A stretch of 64,000 nucleotides of DNA from Streptomyces sp. A0642 (GCF_004795105.1 NZ_SSBL01000003.1:186001-250000); one strand, 5' to 3'; counted from the first letter of the stretch, positions 27,373 to 35,773 are shown. Numbers and translations: made by a program. The notes: a model not told the origin generated them from the sequence alone.

Positions 27373-27666
27373 TCAGGCTGCGGCGCAGACGCTGCCGTTC
27401 AGGGTGAAAGCCGTGGGAAGGCCGTTGGTTCCGGGCCGTGAAGTGCCGCTGAATCCGAAGTTCACGCTGGCTCCGGGCGGGATGGAGGTGTTGTAGCCGC
27501 TGGGGTGGGAGGCGGTCACGTTCCGGCCGTCCTGGGTCCGGGAGGCGTTCCAGATCTGGGCGTCTCTTTCGTCCGGAGGGAGGCGGTCCGCGGCCTCGCA
27601 GGGCGCGGCGGTGGACGGGGCCGGTGTCGGCGGCTCGACGAAGGGGGATTCCGGCCCTGTACCGGT
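27373..27666 (-). pseudogene. Remnant of a CBM2-bearing secreted glycoside hydrolase
   Basis: On the minus strand, the frame ending at 27373 reads a typical CBM2 (cellulose-binding) C-terminus: DAQIWNASRTQDGRNVTAS, then PPGASVNFGFSGTS, then GLPTAFTLNGSVCAAA and stop. Upstream in the same frame is a Pro/Thr stretch (EPPTPAPSTAAPCEAA) resembling the usual linker and first CBM cysteine. The middle of the CBM, with its aromatic binding residues, is missing, and an in-frame stop at 27667 closes the frame without a plausible start. This is the decayed 3' end of a cellulase- or chitinase-like gene whose catalytic domain has been lost. Confidence 0.8.
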
Positions 27667-27670
27667 TTAT

Positions 27671-27738
27671 TGACCAGGAACGTAGGGCGGTGTCAGGTGA
27701 CTGTCAATCAGTCGCGCGGACCCCAAATTTCCTGGTCA
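27671..27738. repeat. Inverted repeat TGACCAGGAA / TTCCTGGTCA in a less GC-rich gap
   Basis: TGACCAGGAA (27671-27680) and its exact complement TTCCTGGTCA (27729-27738) are separated by 48 bases. A direct repeat CGGTTTATT occurs at 27663-27671 and again at 27783-27791. The region is visibly richer in A/T than its surroundings. It could be a regulatory region of the lost gene or a deletion scar. Confidence 0.5.
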
Positions 27739-28079
27739 GTGACCGATGCCTGACGCATGGCGGGGGTGACCACGGGGTTTAGCGGTTTATTTCCGAGAAA
27801 CAATCCACGGTCGTTCGACGGATCACGAACGCCCCGTTGACAGGATGGGCACCCGCCGTGCCTCATGGGGGCGACGACCGGAACCGCACCGCGGAGGCGT
27901 CCGTGATCACCGAGCACGGTCGGCTGCTGCGTGGGCCGGGGCTGCGGGGGAGTGCCCGAACGAACCCGGTCGCCACGCCTCCGGCGCGGCTTGTACGCCA
28001 TCACGATGCGCAGTACGTGGCCGCATCCGCCTCCGCCATGACGGGCGCGTCGCGGGAGCCGGTATCGCTCTGCCTGCCG
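27739..28079. other. Intergenic stretch with no supported gene
   Basis: I see no coding frame with a ribosome binding site here, apart from the CGGTTTATT repeat copy at its left end. The stretch separates the CBM2 remnant from the convergent end of the YihY gene. Confidence 0.45.
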
Positions 28080-29084
28080 CTATTCGCGCCGTTCGTCGTC
28101 GGGACGGTCGGTGCGGCCGGTGCGGCCGGCGGAATCCCGGTCCTCGTCGGTCCACTTCCGGGTGTCGCGTGGTTCGACGTACGGCTCCTGGTCCGCCGGC
28201 CGGCCCGCCACGACCGCTCGTTCCCGGGCGATCTCCGCGTCGAATTCGAGACCGAGAAGGAGGGCGAGGTTCGTGATCCACAGCCAGACCAGAAAGATGA
28301 TGATTCCTGCGAGGGCCCCGTACGTCTTGTTGTACGAACCGAAGTTGGCCACGTAGAACGCGAAGCCGGCCGAGGCCACCAGCCAGATCAGCAGGGCCAG
28401 CAGGCTGCCCAGGGAGACGAACTTGAAGCCGCGGTCCTTGGCGTTGGGGGCGGCCCAGTACAGGATCGCCAGCATGAGGCCCACCAGCACCACGAGGACG
28501 GGCCACTTGGCGATGGACCAGACGGTCAGGGCGGTATCGCCCACGCCCAGCATGGTGCCGGCCTGCCGGGCCAGCCCTCCGGTGAGCACGACGATCAGTG
28601 CGCTGACGCAGGCGAGAATCATCAGGAGGAGGGTCATGCCGACGCGCAGGGGCAGAACCTTCCAGGCCGGGCGACCCTCGGGCACGTCGTAGACGGCGTT
28701 CGAGGTGCGGATGAAAGCGGCGATGTAGCCGGACGCGGACCACAGGGCCCCCAGCAGGCCGACGACGGCCAGCACGGAGCTGGTCCCCCCGGTGGACTGC
28801 AACTGGGTCACGGCGTGGGTGATCACATCGCGTGAGGATCCCGGCGCGAGCTTCTGGATGTTGTTCAGGACGGTCTGCGTGGCGGAGTGCCCCGCGAGCC
28901 CCAGCAGGGCGACCAGCACCAGCAGGGCGGGGAAGAGGGCGAGGATGGCGTAATAGGTCAACCCCGCCGCACGGTCGGCGAGTTCATCACGCTTGAACTC
29001 CTTGACCGTGCGTTTCAGTATGCGCGCCCACGAACTCTTGCTGACCTCCCCGGGCGAAGCGGGAGGCCGCCCGGACTCATTCAT
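28080..29084 (-). CDS. YihY / BrkB-family integral membrane protein
   Basis: A 334-residue membrane protein of the YihY/virulence factor BrkB family (once mis-called ribonuclease BN). It has about six transmembrane segments (TYYAILALFPALLVLVALLG, VLAVVGLLGALWSASGYIAA, MTLLLMILACVSALIVVLTG, WPVLVVLVGLMLAILYWAAP, AGIIIFLVWLWITNLALLLG). The hydrophilic C-terminal tail is rich in Asp, Arg and Glu. The start ATG 29084 follows GTGAGG. The biochemical role of the family is not settled. It follows three leftward genes for DUF3618, holin-like and coiled-coil proteins, so an envelope or stress role is plausible. Confidence 0.92.
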   Translation of the reverse strand: MNESGRPPASPGEVSKSSWARILKRTVKEFKRDELADRAAGLTYYAILALFPALLVLVALLGLAGHSATQTVLNNIQKLAPGSSRDVITHAVTQLQSTGGTSSVLAVVGLLGALWSASGYIAAFIRTSNAVYDVPEGRPAWKVLPLRVGMTLLLMILACVSALIVVLTGGLARQAGTMLGVGDTALTVWSIAKWPVLVVLVGLMLAILYWAAPNAKDRGFKFVSLGSLLALLIWLVASAGFAFYVANFGSYNKTYGALAGIIIFLVWLWITNLALLLGLEFDAEIARERAVVAGRPADQEPYVEPRDTRKWTDEDRDSAGRTGRTDRPDDERRE

Positions 29085-29147
29085 GGCAAGTACCTCACTC
29101 GTCGCAGCACAACGGCGTCGCGTGGCCCGGAGGACCGCCCGGGGGCC

Positions 29148-29831
29148 TCAGCCCTGTCGCCGCGCTTGATCGCGTGCCTGGCCGGCCGCGTCCTGGCCGA
29201 CCTGGCGCAGACCGGTGGCGGCCTCCTGACCAGACTCCTGAGCCTGCTGCCGGGTCGCCTCCGCGGCATCCCGTGCCGTGCTCTTCACCGACTCGAGGGC
29301 TTCCGTGGCGGGCCGGCGCATGCCTTCCTTGAGGTCCTGCGCCGCCTCCTGCGCCGTCTGCCTGGCCGGCCCGAGCAGCTCGTCGGAGTGCTCACGGAGC
29401 TGGGATCCGGCCCGCTCCTCCGCTTCCGAGACCGGGAGCAGTGCGGCGGCGAGCATGCCGGCGCCGAAAGCGATGATCCCCGCGGCGAGCGGGTTGCCCT
29501 GCGTCCGCCTCGTGACCTCCTCCGGAGCCTCCTGCACCGACTGACCGACCTGATCGGCCGTGCGTCGCACCGAGTCGCCCGCCTCCGAGGCCGTGCTCCT
29601 CGCGCTCCTCGCCAGATCCTGCGCCTTCTGCGGGGGCGGTGCGCCCGTCATGTGGTCGGCCGATCCCATCACGCGCTCCTTCAGAGCGGTCAGCCGGTGC
29701 TGTGCGTGGTCGGCCTTGCGCCGGGCCACCTTCCGCGGCGCCGCCTTGTCCGCGAGGCGGTCGACGTTGTGCGCCAACCGGGCCCGCGTGTCGTCCACTT
29801 CGTGCTTCAGCTCCTCCGGGTTCGTACCCAT
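29148..29831 (-). CDS. DUF3618-domain protein with a single membrane segment
   Basis: A 227-residue protein. The N-terminal motif EELKHEVDDTRARLAHNVD is the DUF3618 signature. The segment AAGIIAFGAGMLAAALLPV (about residues 118-137) is a probable membrane helix, followed by a long Ala/Gln/Glu-rich amphipathic region (EAAQDLKEGMRRPATEALES and ARDAAEATRQQAQESGQEAA) predicted to form helices or coiled coils. The start ATG 29831 follows a near-perfect Shine-Dalgarno AAGGAGGA. It overlaps the end of the holin-like gene by 25 bases, so the two are co-expressed. The function is unknown; such proteins are common in actinobacterial envelope or stress loci. Confidence 0.88.
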   Translation of the reverse strand: MGTNPEELKHEVDDTRARLAHNVDRLADKAAPRKVARRKADHAQHRLTALKERVMGSADHMTGAPPPQKAQDLARSARSTASEAGDSVRRTADQVGQSVQEAPEEVTRRTQGNPLAAGIIAFGAGMLAAALLPVSEAEERAGSQLREHSDELLGPARQTAQEAAQDLKEGMRRPATEALESVKSTARDAAEATRQQAQESGQEAATGLRQVGQDAAGQARDQARRQG

Positions 29832-30259
29832 TGGGCATCCTCCTTCAACGTCTCCGCGGTCCGCTCCGGCTTGACCCGGACCGCGCGCATACGTGCACGG
29901 CCGACAACGAAGAGGACGGCGCCCACGACCGCCCAGACCGCGGTCACGATGAGGGCGGCCCACGCGAGGTCCACCAGGTGGGCCAGGCCGAAGACGGCGG
30001 CCAGGCTGCCCATCAGCAGCACCAGGTGACCGGCGTAGCCGGAACCGGCGAGCATGCCACCGGCCTTGCCCGCCCTGGTCGCCTCCTGTGTGATCTCGGC
30101 TTTCGCCAGCTCGATCTCGCTGCGGACGAGGCGGCTGAAATCCTCGCTGATCTCGCCGACCAGTTCTCCGACGGACGGATCCGCCGCCGGTGTCCGAGTG
30201 GACCCGGACGCGCCGGTGCCGTGCCGGCCGATGGCGTGCTCCGAAGAGGAAAGAGCCAC
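29807..30259 (-). CDS. Holin-superfamily (DUF1469-like) membrane protein
   Basis: A 150-residue protein. A soluble helical N-terminal part (SVGELVGEISEDFSRLVRSE, then IELAKAEITQEATRAGKAGG) leads into two hydrophobic segments (GHLVLLMGSLAAVFGLAHLV and ALIVTAVWAVVGAVLFVVG). This is the pattern annotated as phage holin family or DUF1469, but it is a chromosomal family not tied to a prophage here. The start GTG 30259 follows AAGGGGG. It sits between the coiled-coil protein gene and the DUF3618 gene in a leftward operon. The function is unknown. Confidence 0.85.
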   Translation of the reverse strand: MALSSSEHAIGRHGTGASGSTRTPAADPSVGELVGEISEDFSRLVRSEIELAKAEITQEATRAGKAGGMLAGSGYAGHLVLLMGSLAAVFGLAHLVDLAWAALIVTAVWAVVGAVLFVVGRARMRAVRVKPERTAETLKEDAQWVRTRRS

Positions 30260-30271
30260 GACGGGGCCCCC

Positions 30272-31006
30272 TTACGGTTCTTGCGAGTCACGGGCGGGAT
30301 ACGGCTCCGCTGCCAGCATCGGTCCGTCCGACGCCACGGAACCGCCGTAGGACGGGGTGGGCGGCTGGCCGTCGGAACCCGGACCGGTGAGGTCGCGGTC
30401 GCTGAGCCGGTCGGGCCTGCCCGCACCCGGCAGCTCGTCCTCGCCGTCCGCGGACGGCGGGCCGCCGGACGGGGCGCCGTCGGCGGTCGCGGCCGTGCCG
30501 CTGCTCGCGGCCTTCACCCCTTTGCCGAGGCGGGCCGTCGCGAATCCCGCCAGCGCGGCACCCGCCAGGAATGCTCCCGGCCGACGGCGCGCGAAGGCCT
30601 GGAGATCACTGACGAGTCCCTGCGGTCCCCGGCTCTCCAGGCCGCCCGCCAGCCTCCGGCCGCGATCGGCCATCTGCCGCACGGCGCTCGTGGCGGGGGA
30701 GTCCTCCCTGCCGCTCTCTCCCATGTCACCCAGATCGTCCGCGAGTCGACGCACACTCTCGGCCAGTCGCTGGGTCTGGGTCCGGGCCTGCTCCTGCAAT
30801 TGATCACGTAGCTCCCCCGCGACATCGCGGGCCCGGGTCGAAGCCTCGCCCGCCACGTCGCTCGCATGCTCCTTGGCGCTGCCCACGACGTCAGTGGTCT
30901 TCTCGCGCACCAGGCCCGCGCCCTCATCGGCTTTGTCCTGGGCCGTTCGCTTCACTGCCGCCGCGGTGTTCTCATTCGGACGGTCTGAACCGTTGAACTC
31001 GCTCAA
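30272..31006 (-). CDS. Hydrophilic helical protein, first gene of the DUF3618/YihY cluster
   Basis: A 244-residue protein starting at TTG 31006, directly after GAGGAGGAACG; the longer frame upstream lacks a ribosome binding site. It is rich in Ala, Arg, Glu and Gln with long helical stretches (KRTAQDKADEGAGLVREKTT, VVGSAKEHASDVAGEASTRA, ELRDQLQEQARTQTQRLAES), resembling late-embryogenesis- or apolipoprotein-like repeats. A weak hydrophobic patch (GAFLAGAALAGFATARLGKG) may attach it to the membrane. The C-terminus is disordered. It begins the leftward cluster of DUF3618, holin-like and YihY genes and may protect the envelope under stress. I cannot assign a reaction. Confidence 0.8.
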   Translation of the reverse strand: MSEFNGSDRPNENTAAAVKRTAQDKADEGAGLVREKTTDVVGSAKEHASDVAGEASTRARDVAGELRDQLQEQARTQTQRLAESVRRLADDLGDMGESGREDSPATSAVRQMADRGRRLAGGLESRGPQGLVSDLQAFARRRPGAFLAGAALAGFATARLGKGVKAASSGTAATADGAPSGGPPSADGEDELPGAGRPDRLSDRDLTGPGSDGQPPTPSYGGSVASDGPMLAAEPYPARDSQEP

Positions 31007-31031
31007 CGTTCCTCCTCGGTCGTCCTGAGCC

Positions 31032-31057
31032 GCCGGCGAGGATGTGCCATCGCCGGC
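31032..31057. other. Hairpin in the leader of the DUF3618 cluster
   Basis: Perfect 8-base arms (GCCGGCGA and TCGCCGGC) enclose a 10-base loop, 25 bases upstream of the first gene's start codon. It could be a leader hairpin or a small operator. Confidence 0.35.
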
Positions 31058-31308
31058 TCTGCCGGGGCGCACTGTCATGGAGCGGGCGCACTGACACGGG
31101 AACGGCGACACGGCTGCGTACGCCATAGCTCGTCACCCGGGACTGCGCACACGATGGCTCCGAGGGGGCGTGGGACAGACCTCGTGCGAGGAAGCCGTGC
31201 CCCGTCCTTCCCGGCCCTTCCGGCGCTCATTCCGGGCCGACCCGCTTCCTTAATCCAGGGTAGGCAGTCGTCGGCGATCGCACCTCTGGGAGCGTCGGCC
31301 TGTCTCCG

Positions 31309-32172
31309 TCACCCCGGTGTCGCGGGGGAAGCGTGCGGCTTCACCGCGACACCCTTGAAGAACGTGTAATGGAAGGTTCCGTCGTGGGCGGTCCGATGCA
31401 GGTCGGCGATGCCCCGCTCCCAGTCGGGCTCCGTGGTGAGGGCGGCGGCCAGCGCGTCGTCCCGGACGGATTCGACCATGGCGATGAAGGTGTTGCGGGT
31501 GAAGCCGTCGACCAGTGCCGGCCGGGTCCGGTCGGCGTAGACCGTGCGGGGGCGGACCACGACGCCGTCGTATCCGGCACTGTCCAGCAAGGGCTGGAGC
31601 TGCCGTCCGAGCAGCGCGTTCCCCCCGGCCACCGCCTGAAGGCGGACCTGGCAGTCGATCGCGGCCCGGGCATGCGCGCTGTCGGGGTGGAAGAACGCCG
31701 ACCCGTGGTCCCCCTCGATGACGGTGATGGTGCCCCCGGGCCGCAGGACGCGCCGCAGTCCCGCCAATGCCTTGACGGGATCCGGCAGATGCTCCAGGAA
31801 GAAGCACACGAAGACGTGGTCGAATTCGGCATCGGCGAAGGGCAGGTCGAAGACGTCGGCGCGGACCCACTCCACCCGCGCCCCGGGGACGAGGTCCGCG
31901 ACGCGGGCGCGGGCCTGTGCGAGGGATTCCCCGGACCGGTCGACCGCGACGATGTGCGCCCCGGGGCTGGAGCGGAGCAGGTGGGGCGTCTGCGCTCCGA
32001 CCCCGCAGCCGACCTCCAGTACCCGACTGCCCGCGGGGTAGGCCGTGCCGGCGTGCAGCAGCCGCGCCAGTATGTCCGCCTGGTCACTCAGCCGGCGGCC
32101 CTCACGCGAGGAGTATCCGTGCACGTAGCCGGCCGCCGGGCGAGCGGCGGAAGATGTCGTAGCGGTGTTCAT
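31309..32172 (-). CDS. SAM-dependent methyltransferase (class I)
   Basis: A 287-residue class I methyltransferase. The SAM-binding motif I is VLEVGCGVGAQT, followed by the acidic residue in IVAVDRSGES, motif II ADAEFDHVFVCFFLEHLPDP, and motif III LRRVLRPGGTITVIEGDHG. The C-terminal part, rich in Arg and aromatic residues, would bind the substrate, which is unknown. The start is ATG 32172. It is divergent from the MocR regulator with only 28 bases between start codons, so the MocR protein may control it. The region 31058-31308 on its far side contains no supported gene. Confidence 0.9.
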   Translation of the reverse strand: MNTATTSSAARPAAGYVHGYSSREGRRLSDQADILARLLHAGTAYPAGSRVLEVGCGVGAQTPHLLRSSPGAHIVAVDRSGESLAQARARVADLVPGARVEWVRADVFDLPFADAEFDHVFVCFFLEHLPDPVKALAGLRRVLRPGGTITVIEGDHGSAFFHPDSAHARAAIDCQVRLQAVAGGNALLGRQLQPLLDSAGYDGVVVRPRTVYADRTRPALVDGFTRNTFIAMVESVRDDALAAALTTEPDWERGIADLHRTAHDGTFHYTFFKGVAVKPHASPATPG

Positions 32173-32200
32173 GGCCCCACCCTGCTGCCACTATGGCCCG

Positions 32201-33688
32201 GTGAACAGATCCAATGAGGACCCTCCTGACCAGTCCATAACCGCGGGAGCCGACTTCCTCCATCTGTCCGCCGACGCGGTGCCGAGGGGCGGGAAGTCCG
32301 ACTGGCTTGCCCGGGAGATCCGGCACGCGCTGGCGGACAGCCGCCTGCCGGTGGGAAGCAGACTGCCGGCCACGCGGGTCCTGGCCGGCGAACTGGGCGT
32401 ATCCCGCGGGGTGGTCACCGAGGCCTACCAGCGCCTGATCGAGGACGGGCACCTCGCCGGACGGGGGCGCAACGGAACGGTCGTCGTCGGCGCCCCCGCC
32501 GCCGTGGCACCACCCACGCCCCGCACGATGGCCGCCCCGCCGCCGCGCCGTTCGGTGTTCACCGGCGGCCCCGGCGCGGACGTCTTCGACGCGATGCGCA
32601 GGGCGCGGGCGCGGATCGACCTCTCCCCGGGGCTCCCCGACCTGGCGGCGTTCCCCCGGGCGGCATGGCTGCGCACCGAGCGCCGCGTCCTCGACCGGCT
32701 GGCCGCCTCCGACCTCGGATACGGGGATCCGCGCGGCACACCGGAACTTCGCGTGGCCATCGCGAACTGGATCGCCCGCAACCGGGGCATCCGGGCGGAC
32801 CCCGGCGAGGTCCTCATCGTGGCCGGCACCGCGCAGACGCTCTCCCTGGTCGGGCAGGTGCTGCGCAACGAGGGACTCTCCGCGGTGGCCGTGGAGGACC
32901 CCGGCTCCCTCGGAGCCCGCCAGCACCTGCACCACTGCCGGCTGGCGACCCCGCCCGTCGCGGTCGACTCCGAAGGCATACGCGTCGATGAACTGCGCGC
33001 CACAGGTGAAACCGCCGTCCTCCTCACGCCCGCACACCAGTTCCCGACCGGAGTGGTCCTGCGCGGCAGCCGGCGCAGCGAGCTGATCGGCTGGGCCCGC
33101 GAGCGCGACGGACTGATCATCGAGGACGACTACGACGCCGAGCACCGCTACGACCGGGCTCCCGTGCCCGCGCTGCGGTCCGTGCTCGCCGAGAACGTGA
33201 TCTACGCGGGCAGCGTGTCGAAACTCCTCGCCCCGGCCCTGCGCATCGGCTGGGTCCTCGCCCCGCCGAAGTACCGTGACGCCCTCGTGGACGCCAAACG
33301 GTTCGCCGACCTCGGCAATGCCGCCCTGCCGCAGCTCGTACTGGCGCAGTTCATGGAATCGGGTGCGATGGAACGCCAGTTGCGCCACCTCCGCCGGCAC
33401 CACCGCCGTCGCCGGGACGCCATGATCGCGGCCGTCGGCGCCCACCTGCCGCAGGCCACCGTGCACGGGGCCGCTGCGGGTCTGCATCTGACGATCACCT
33501 TCGAGGCCGGCTTCGCCGACACGGACCTCGCCGCCGCGGTCCTCGCGCACGACGTGAAGGTGCATCCCCTGTCCTGGCACGGCCAGCGGCCTCGCCGACC
33601 GGGCCTGGTCCTCGGCTATGCCGCGAGCACCCCCGCCGACATCGGCCAGGGAGTGGCGACGCTCGGCGAGGTGCTGCGGCGGTTGTGA
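32201..33688 (+). CDS. MocR/PdxR-type GntR regulator with aminotransferase-like domain
   Basis: A 495-residue MocR regulator. The N-terminal GntR winged helix (about 28-95) includes WLAREIRHALADSRLPVGSR, LPATRVLAGELGVSRGVVTE and AYQRLIEDGHL. The aminotransferase class I-like domain includes YGDPRGTPELR, TPAHQFPTGVVL, IIEDDYDAEHRYDR and the PLP-lysine region YAGSVSKLLAPALRIGW. Such proteins bind PLP and control vitamin B6, GABA or related genes. I chose GTG 32201, because a longer start would overlap the divergent methyltransferase start; it may be almost leaderless. It converges with the aromatic cluster's last gene and is probably unrelated to it. Confidence 0.9.
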   Translation: MNRSNEDPPDQSITAGADFLHLSADAVPRGGKSDWLAREIRHALADSRLPVGSRLPATRVLAGELGVSRGVVTEAYQRLIEDGHLAGRGRNGTVVVGAPAAVAPPTPRTMAAPPPRRSVFTGGPGADVFDAMRRARARIDLSPGLPDLAAFPRAAWLRTERRVLDRLAASDLGYGDPRGTPELRVAIANWIARNRGIRADPGEVLIVAGTAQTLSLVGQVLRNEGLSAVAVEDPGSLGARQHLHHCRLATPPVAVDSEGIRVDELRATGETAVLLTPAHQFPTGVVLRGSRRSELIGWARERDGLIIEDDYDAEHRYDRAPVPALRSVLAENVIYAGSVSKLLAPALRIGWVLAPPKYRDALVDAKRFADLGNAALPQLVLAQFMESGAMERQLRHLRRHHRRRRDAMIAAVGAHLPQATVHGAAAGLHLTITFEAGFADTDLAAAVLAHDVKVHPLSWHGQRPRRPGLVLGYAASTPADIGQGVATLGEVLRRL

Positions 33689-33755
33689 TGACGGCCCGCG
33701 GGCTCCTGCGTCCAGCGCGTGCCAGGCGTCGCCGGGCAGGCGCGCCTTCTGCCGT

Positions 33756-33798
33756 CCCTGAGGGCTGTCCCCCAGGAATGGCGGAACAGCCCTCAGGG
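33756..33798. terminator. Hairpin between convergent genes, related to the 10048 repeat
   Basis: Arms begin CCCTGAGGGCTGT (33756-33768) and pair with ACAGCCCTCAGGG (33786-33798). The arms extend imperfectly, and the loop includes CAGGAAT as in the hairpin at 10048. It lies between the MocR gene and the leftward FAH gene and should end transcription in both directions. Confidence 0.7.
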
Positions 33799-34764
33799 CC
33801 TTTCGCGCACGCGGCGCCGGCCGGCCGGCAGGGGGTGCGGAGCGGCTCCGACGACGACCGTGCTGGTGAGCGTGCCGATTCCCTCCACGGTCAGGGTGAC
33901 GGTGTCGCCCGGCCGCAGCGGGGGCGGGGTCTGCTCGCCGCGCAGGCCCCAGAGTTCCGCGAGGCAGCCGCCGTTGCCGCAGGTTCCCGAGCCGAGGACG
34001 TCGCCCGGCACGACGCGGGTCCCGCGCGAGGCGTAGGCGGTCATCTCCTCGAAGGTCCAGCTCATGTGGGACAGCAGGTCCTGGCCCACCGTGGCCCCGT
34101 TGACGGCGGCGGTGAGGGCCAGACGCAGGAAGCCGTCCGCGTCCCGGTGCGGCTCCAGCTCGTCGGCCGTGACCAGCCAGGGCCCGAGCGTGGTGGCGGT
34201 GTCCTTGCCCTTGCAGGGGCCGAGGCCGACCTTCATCTCCGCCGACTGCAGGTCGCGGGCGGACCAGTCGTTGAAGACGGTGTAGCCCACGATGTGGTGG
34301 CGGGCCTGCTCCGGGGTGAGGTCTCGGCCCTCGCGGCCGATGACGGCTCCGACCTCCAGCTCGAAGTCCAGGACGGACGAGCCCGGCGGCATGGGCACGT
34401 CCTGGTCGGGGCCGTACACCGCGTGGGGGTTGGTGAAGTAGAACGTCGGCGCCGCGTACCACTGCTCGGGCACCCCCGCGACGCCGTCGACGGACCGGCG
34501 CACCCCCTCCACGTGCTCCTCGAACGTGACGAAGTCCCGTATGGACGAGGGCTGGAGGGGCGGCAGCAGACGTACCTGCGACACATGGGGGCCGGGCGGC
34601 ACGTCGAGTGCCGCCGCACCCGCGGCGAGCAGTCCGCGAAGGCCGTCGGTCTCCCGCAGCAGCGCGGTGAGCGAGGAGACGCCCGGCAGCGGGAAGAGGG
34701 TGCCGTCCTCCTCCACGACGGCCACTCGGCGGCGGTGCTGGTACTCGTAGGCGGCGAAACGCAT
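33793..34764 (-). CDS. Fumarylacetoacetate hydrolase (FAH) family protein
   Basis: A 323-residue FAH-family enzyme. The metal-binding region is VLDFELEVGAVIGREGRDLT, followed by YTVFNDWSARDLQ, GPWLVTADEL, and the C-terminal GDVLGSGTCGNGG loop. FAH-family enzymes cleave or hydrate acylpyruvates formed after aromatic ring cleavage. This gene is last in the leftward aromatic cluster. It is separated from the dioxygenase gene by a strong hairpin (34789-34822), so it may be expressed at a lower level or separately. The start is ATG 34764 (MRFAAYEYQ). The substrate is unknown. Confidence 0.9.
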   Translation of the reverse strand: MRFAAYEYQHRRRVAVVEEDGTLFPLPGVSSLTALLRETDGLRGLLAAGAAALDVPPGPHVSQVRLLPPLQPSSIRDFVTFEEHVEGVRRSVDGVAGVPEQWYAAPTFYFTNPHAVYGPDQDVPMPPGSSVLDFELEVGAVIGREGRDLTPEQARHHIVGYTVFNDWSARDLQSAEMKVGLGPCKGKDTATTLGPWLVTADELEPHRDADGFLRLALTAAVNGATVGQDLLSHMSWTFEEMTAYASRGTRVVPGDVLGSGTCGNGGCLAELWGLRGEQTPPPLRPGDTVTLTVEGIGTLTSTVVVGAAPHPLPAGRRRVRERP

Positions 34765-34788
34765 GGCGGGGCTCCTGGGGAAGGGAAG

Positions 34789-34822
34789 GGCGGCGTGCGC
34801 GGGAAAGGCCGCGCACGCCGCC
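34789..34822 (-). terminator. Hairpin inside the aromatic cluster, between dioxygenase and FAH genes
   Basis: Perfect 14-base arms (34789-34802 with 34809-34822) enclose a 6-base loop in the 72-base gap between the dioxygenase stop and the FAH start. It may be a partial terminator or an RNA-processing or stability element. Confidence 0.65.
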
Positions 34823-34836
34823 GGGGAAGAACGGGA

Positions 34837-35769
34837 TCAGACGGGCGGGGCGACGAACACGCCTCGGTCGGGGTCGTTGAAGGACTCCTTGGCGATGAGT
34901 TCGTTCATGGGGTTGGCGGTGCCCCACTGGTCGGTGACTTCGGGCTGGGAGAAGTCGTAGACGTGGGGGTGCCAGGTGTCCTCGTCGAGGTTCTCCAGCT
35001 CCGTCGTGTACTCGACGGTGTTGCCGTGCGGGTCGAGGAAATATGTGAAGGTGTTGTCGCCTGCCATGTGCCGGCCGGGGCCCCAGATCTTCTTGAAGCC
35101 GGCGCGCATCACCCGGCCGGAGCCGCGCATGTACTCGTCGATGCCGCGCATCTCGAAGGAGACGTGGTGCAGCGCGGTGTGCGGTCCCCGGGCGATGGCC
35201 ATGGAGTGGTGCTGGTTGCTGATCCGCATGAAGTGCATGACCTCGCCCATGTGCGGGGAGGAGAGCGTGTCGGAGAGCGCGAAGCCGAGGTGGCGCTCGT
35301 ACCACTCCCGCGTGCGGTTGAGGTCGGGGGAGTTGAGGACGACGTGGGACAGCTTGACCGGGATCGCCTCCTTCTCCTCGATCTTGCGGTGCTGCCGCAC
35401 TTCGACGTCGGCGGAGACCTCGAGGGTGCGCCCGTCGACGTCGAAGAACCGGAAGCCGTATCCGCCGCCCGGGGTGTCCACCTTCCCGGGCCGGCTGACC
35501 AGTTCCACGCCGCCGGCCAGCAGCCGCTCGGCGAGGGTGTCCACGTCGGCGGGGTTCGCGGCGCCGTAGGAGACGAGGTCGAGGCGCTTCTCCTCGGCCT
35601 TGCGCAGCCGTACGACGTAACTCTCGGGGGAGCCTTCGGCGGCGAGGAAGGAGATCCCGGAGTCCTCGGCGACCTTGGTCAGGCCCCACACCCCGGCGTA
35701 GAAGTCGAGCTGCTTGTCGTAGTCGGGCACGGCCAGGTCCACGTGGCGCAGGTGGGTGAGCAGGCGCAT
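34837..35769 (-). CDS. Type I extradiol ring-cleavage dioxygenase (VOC superfamily)
   Basis: A 310-residue two-domain vicinal-oxygen-chelate protein. The N-terminal domain is LRHVDLAVPDYDKQLDFY and the catalytic C-terminal domain is KLSHVVLNSPDLNRTREWYE. The three iron ligands expected for catechol 2,3-dioxygenases are visible: His in LSHVVL, His in LHHVSFEM and Glu in NTVEYTTELE. It should open a catechol-like ring next to the two hydroxyls. It starts at ATG 35769, four bases after the amidohydrolase stop. The substrate is unknown, but neighbouring monooxygenase, decarboxylase-like and FAH genes support a meta-cleavage pathway. Confidence 0.92.
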   Translation of the reverse strand: MRLLTHLRHVDLAVPDYDKQLDFYAGVWGLTKVAEDSGISFLAAEGSPESYVVRLRKAEEKRLDLVSYGAANPADVDTLAERLLAGGVELVSRPGKVDTPGGGYGFRFFDVDGRTLEVSADVEVRQHRKIEEKEAIPVKLSHVVLNSPDLNRTREWYERHLGFALSDTLSSPHMGEVMHFMRISNQHHSMAIARGPHTALHHVSFEMRGIDEYMRGSGRVMRAGFKKIWGPGRHMAGDNTFTYFLDPHGNTVEYTTELENLDEDTWHPHVYDFSQPEVTDQWGTANPMNELIAKESFNDPDRGVFVAPPV

Positions 35770-35773
35770 GAGG

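Noticed and set aside
27731..27744. DasR-like site CCTGGTCAGTGACC
   Set aside because: The spacing and right half-site do not fit the ACTGGTCTAGACCAGT pattern; the 10-base inverted repeat with 27671 explains the sequence better.
29807..30259. Prophage signature from the holin-family protein
   Set aside because: No endolysin, structural, integrase or attachment-site sequence nearby; the family is common on actinobacterial chromosomes.
32102..35689. Long minus-strand frame across the MocR, FAH and dioxygenase genes
   Set aside because: It shadows three well-supported genes in other frames and is Arg/Pro-rich without domain motifs.
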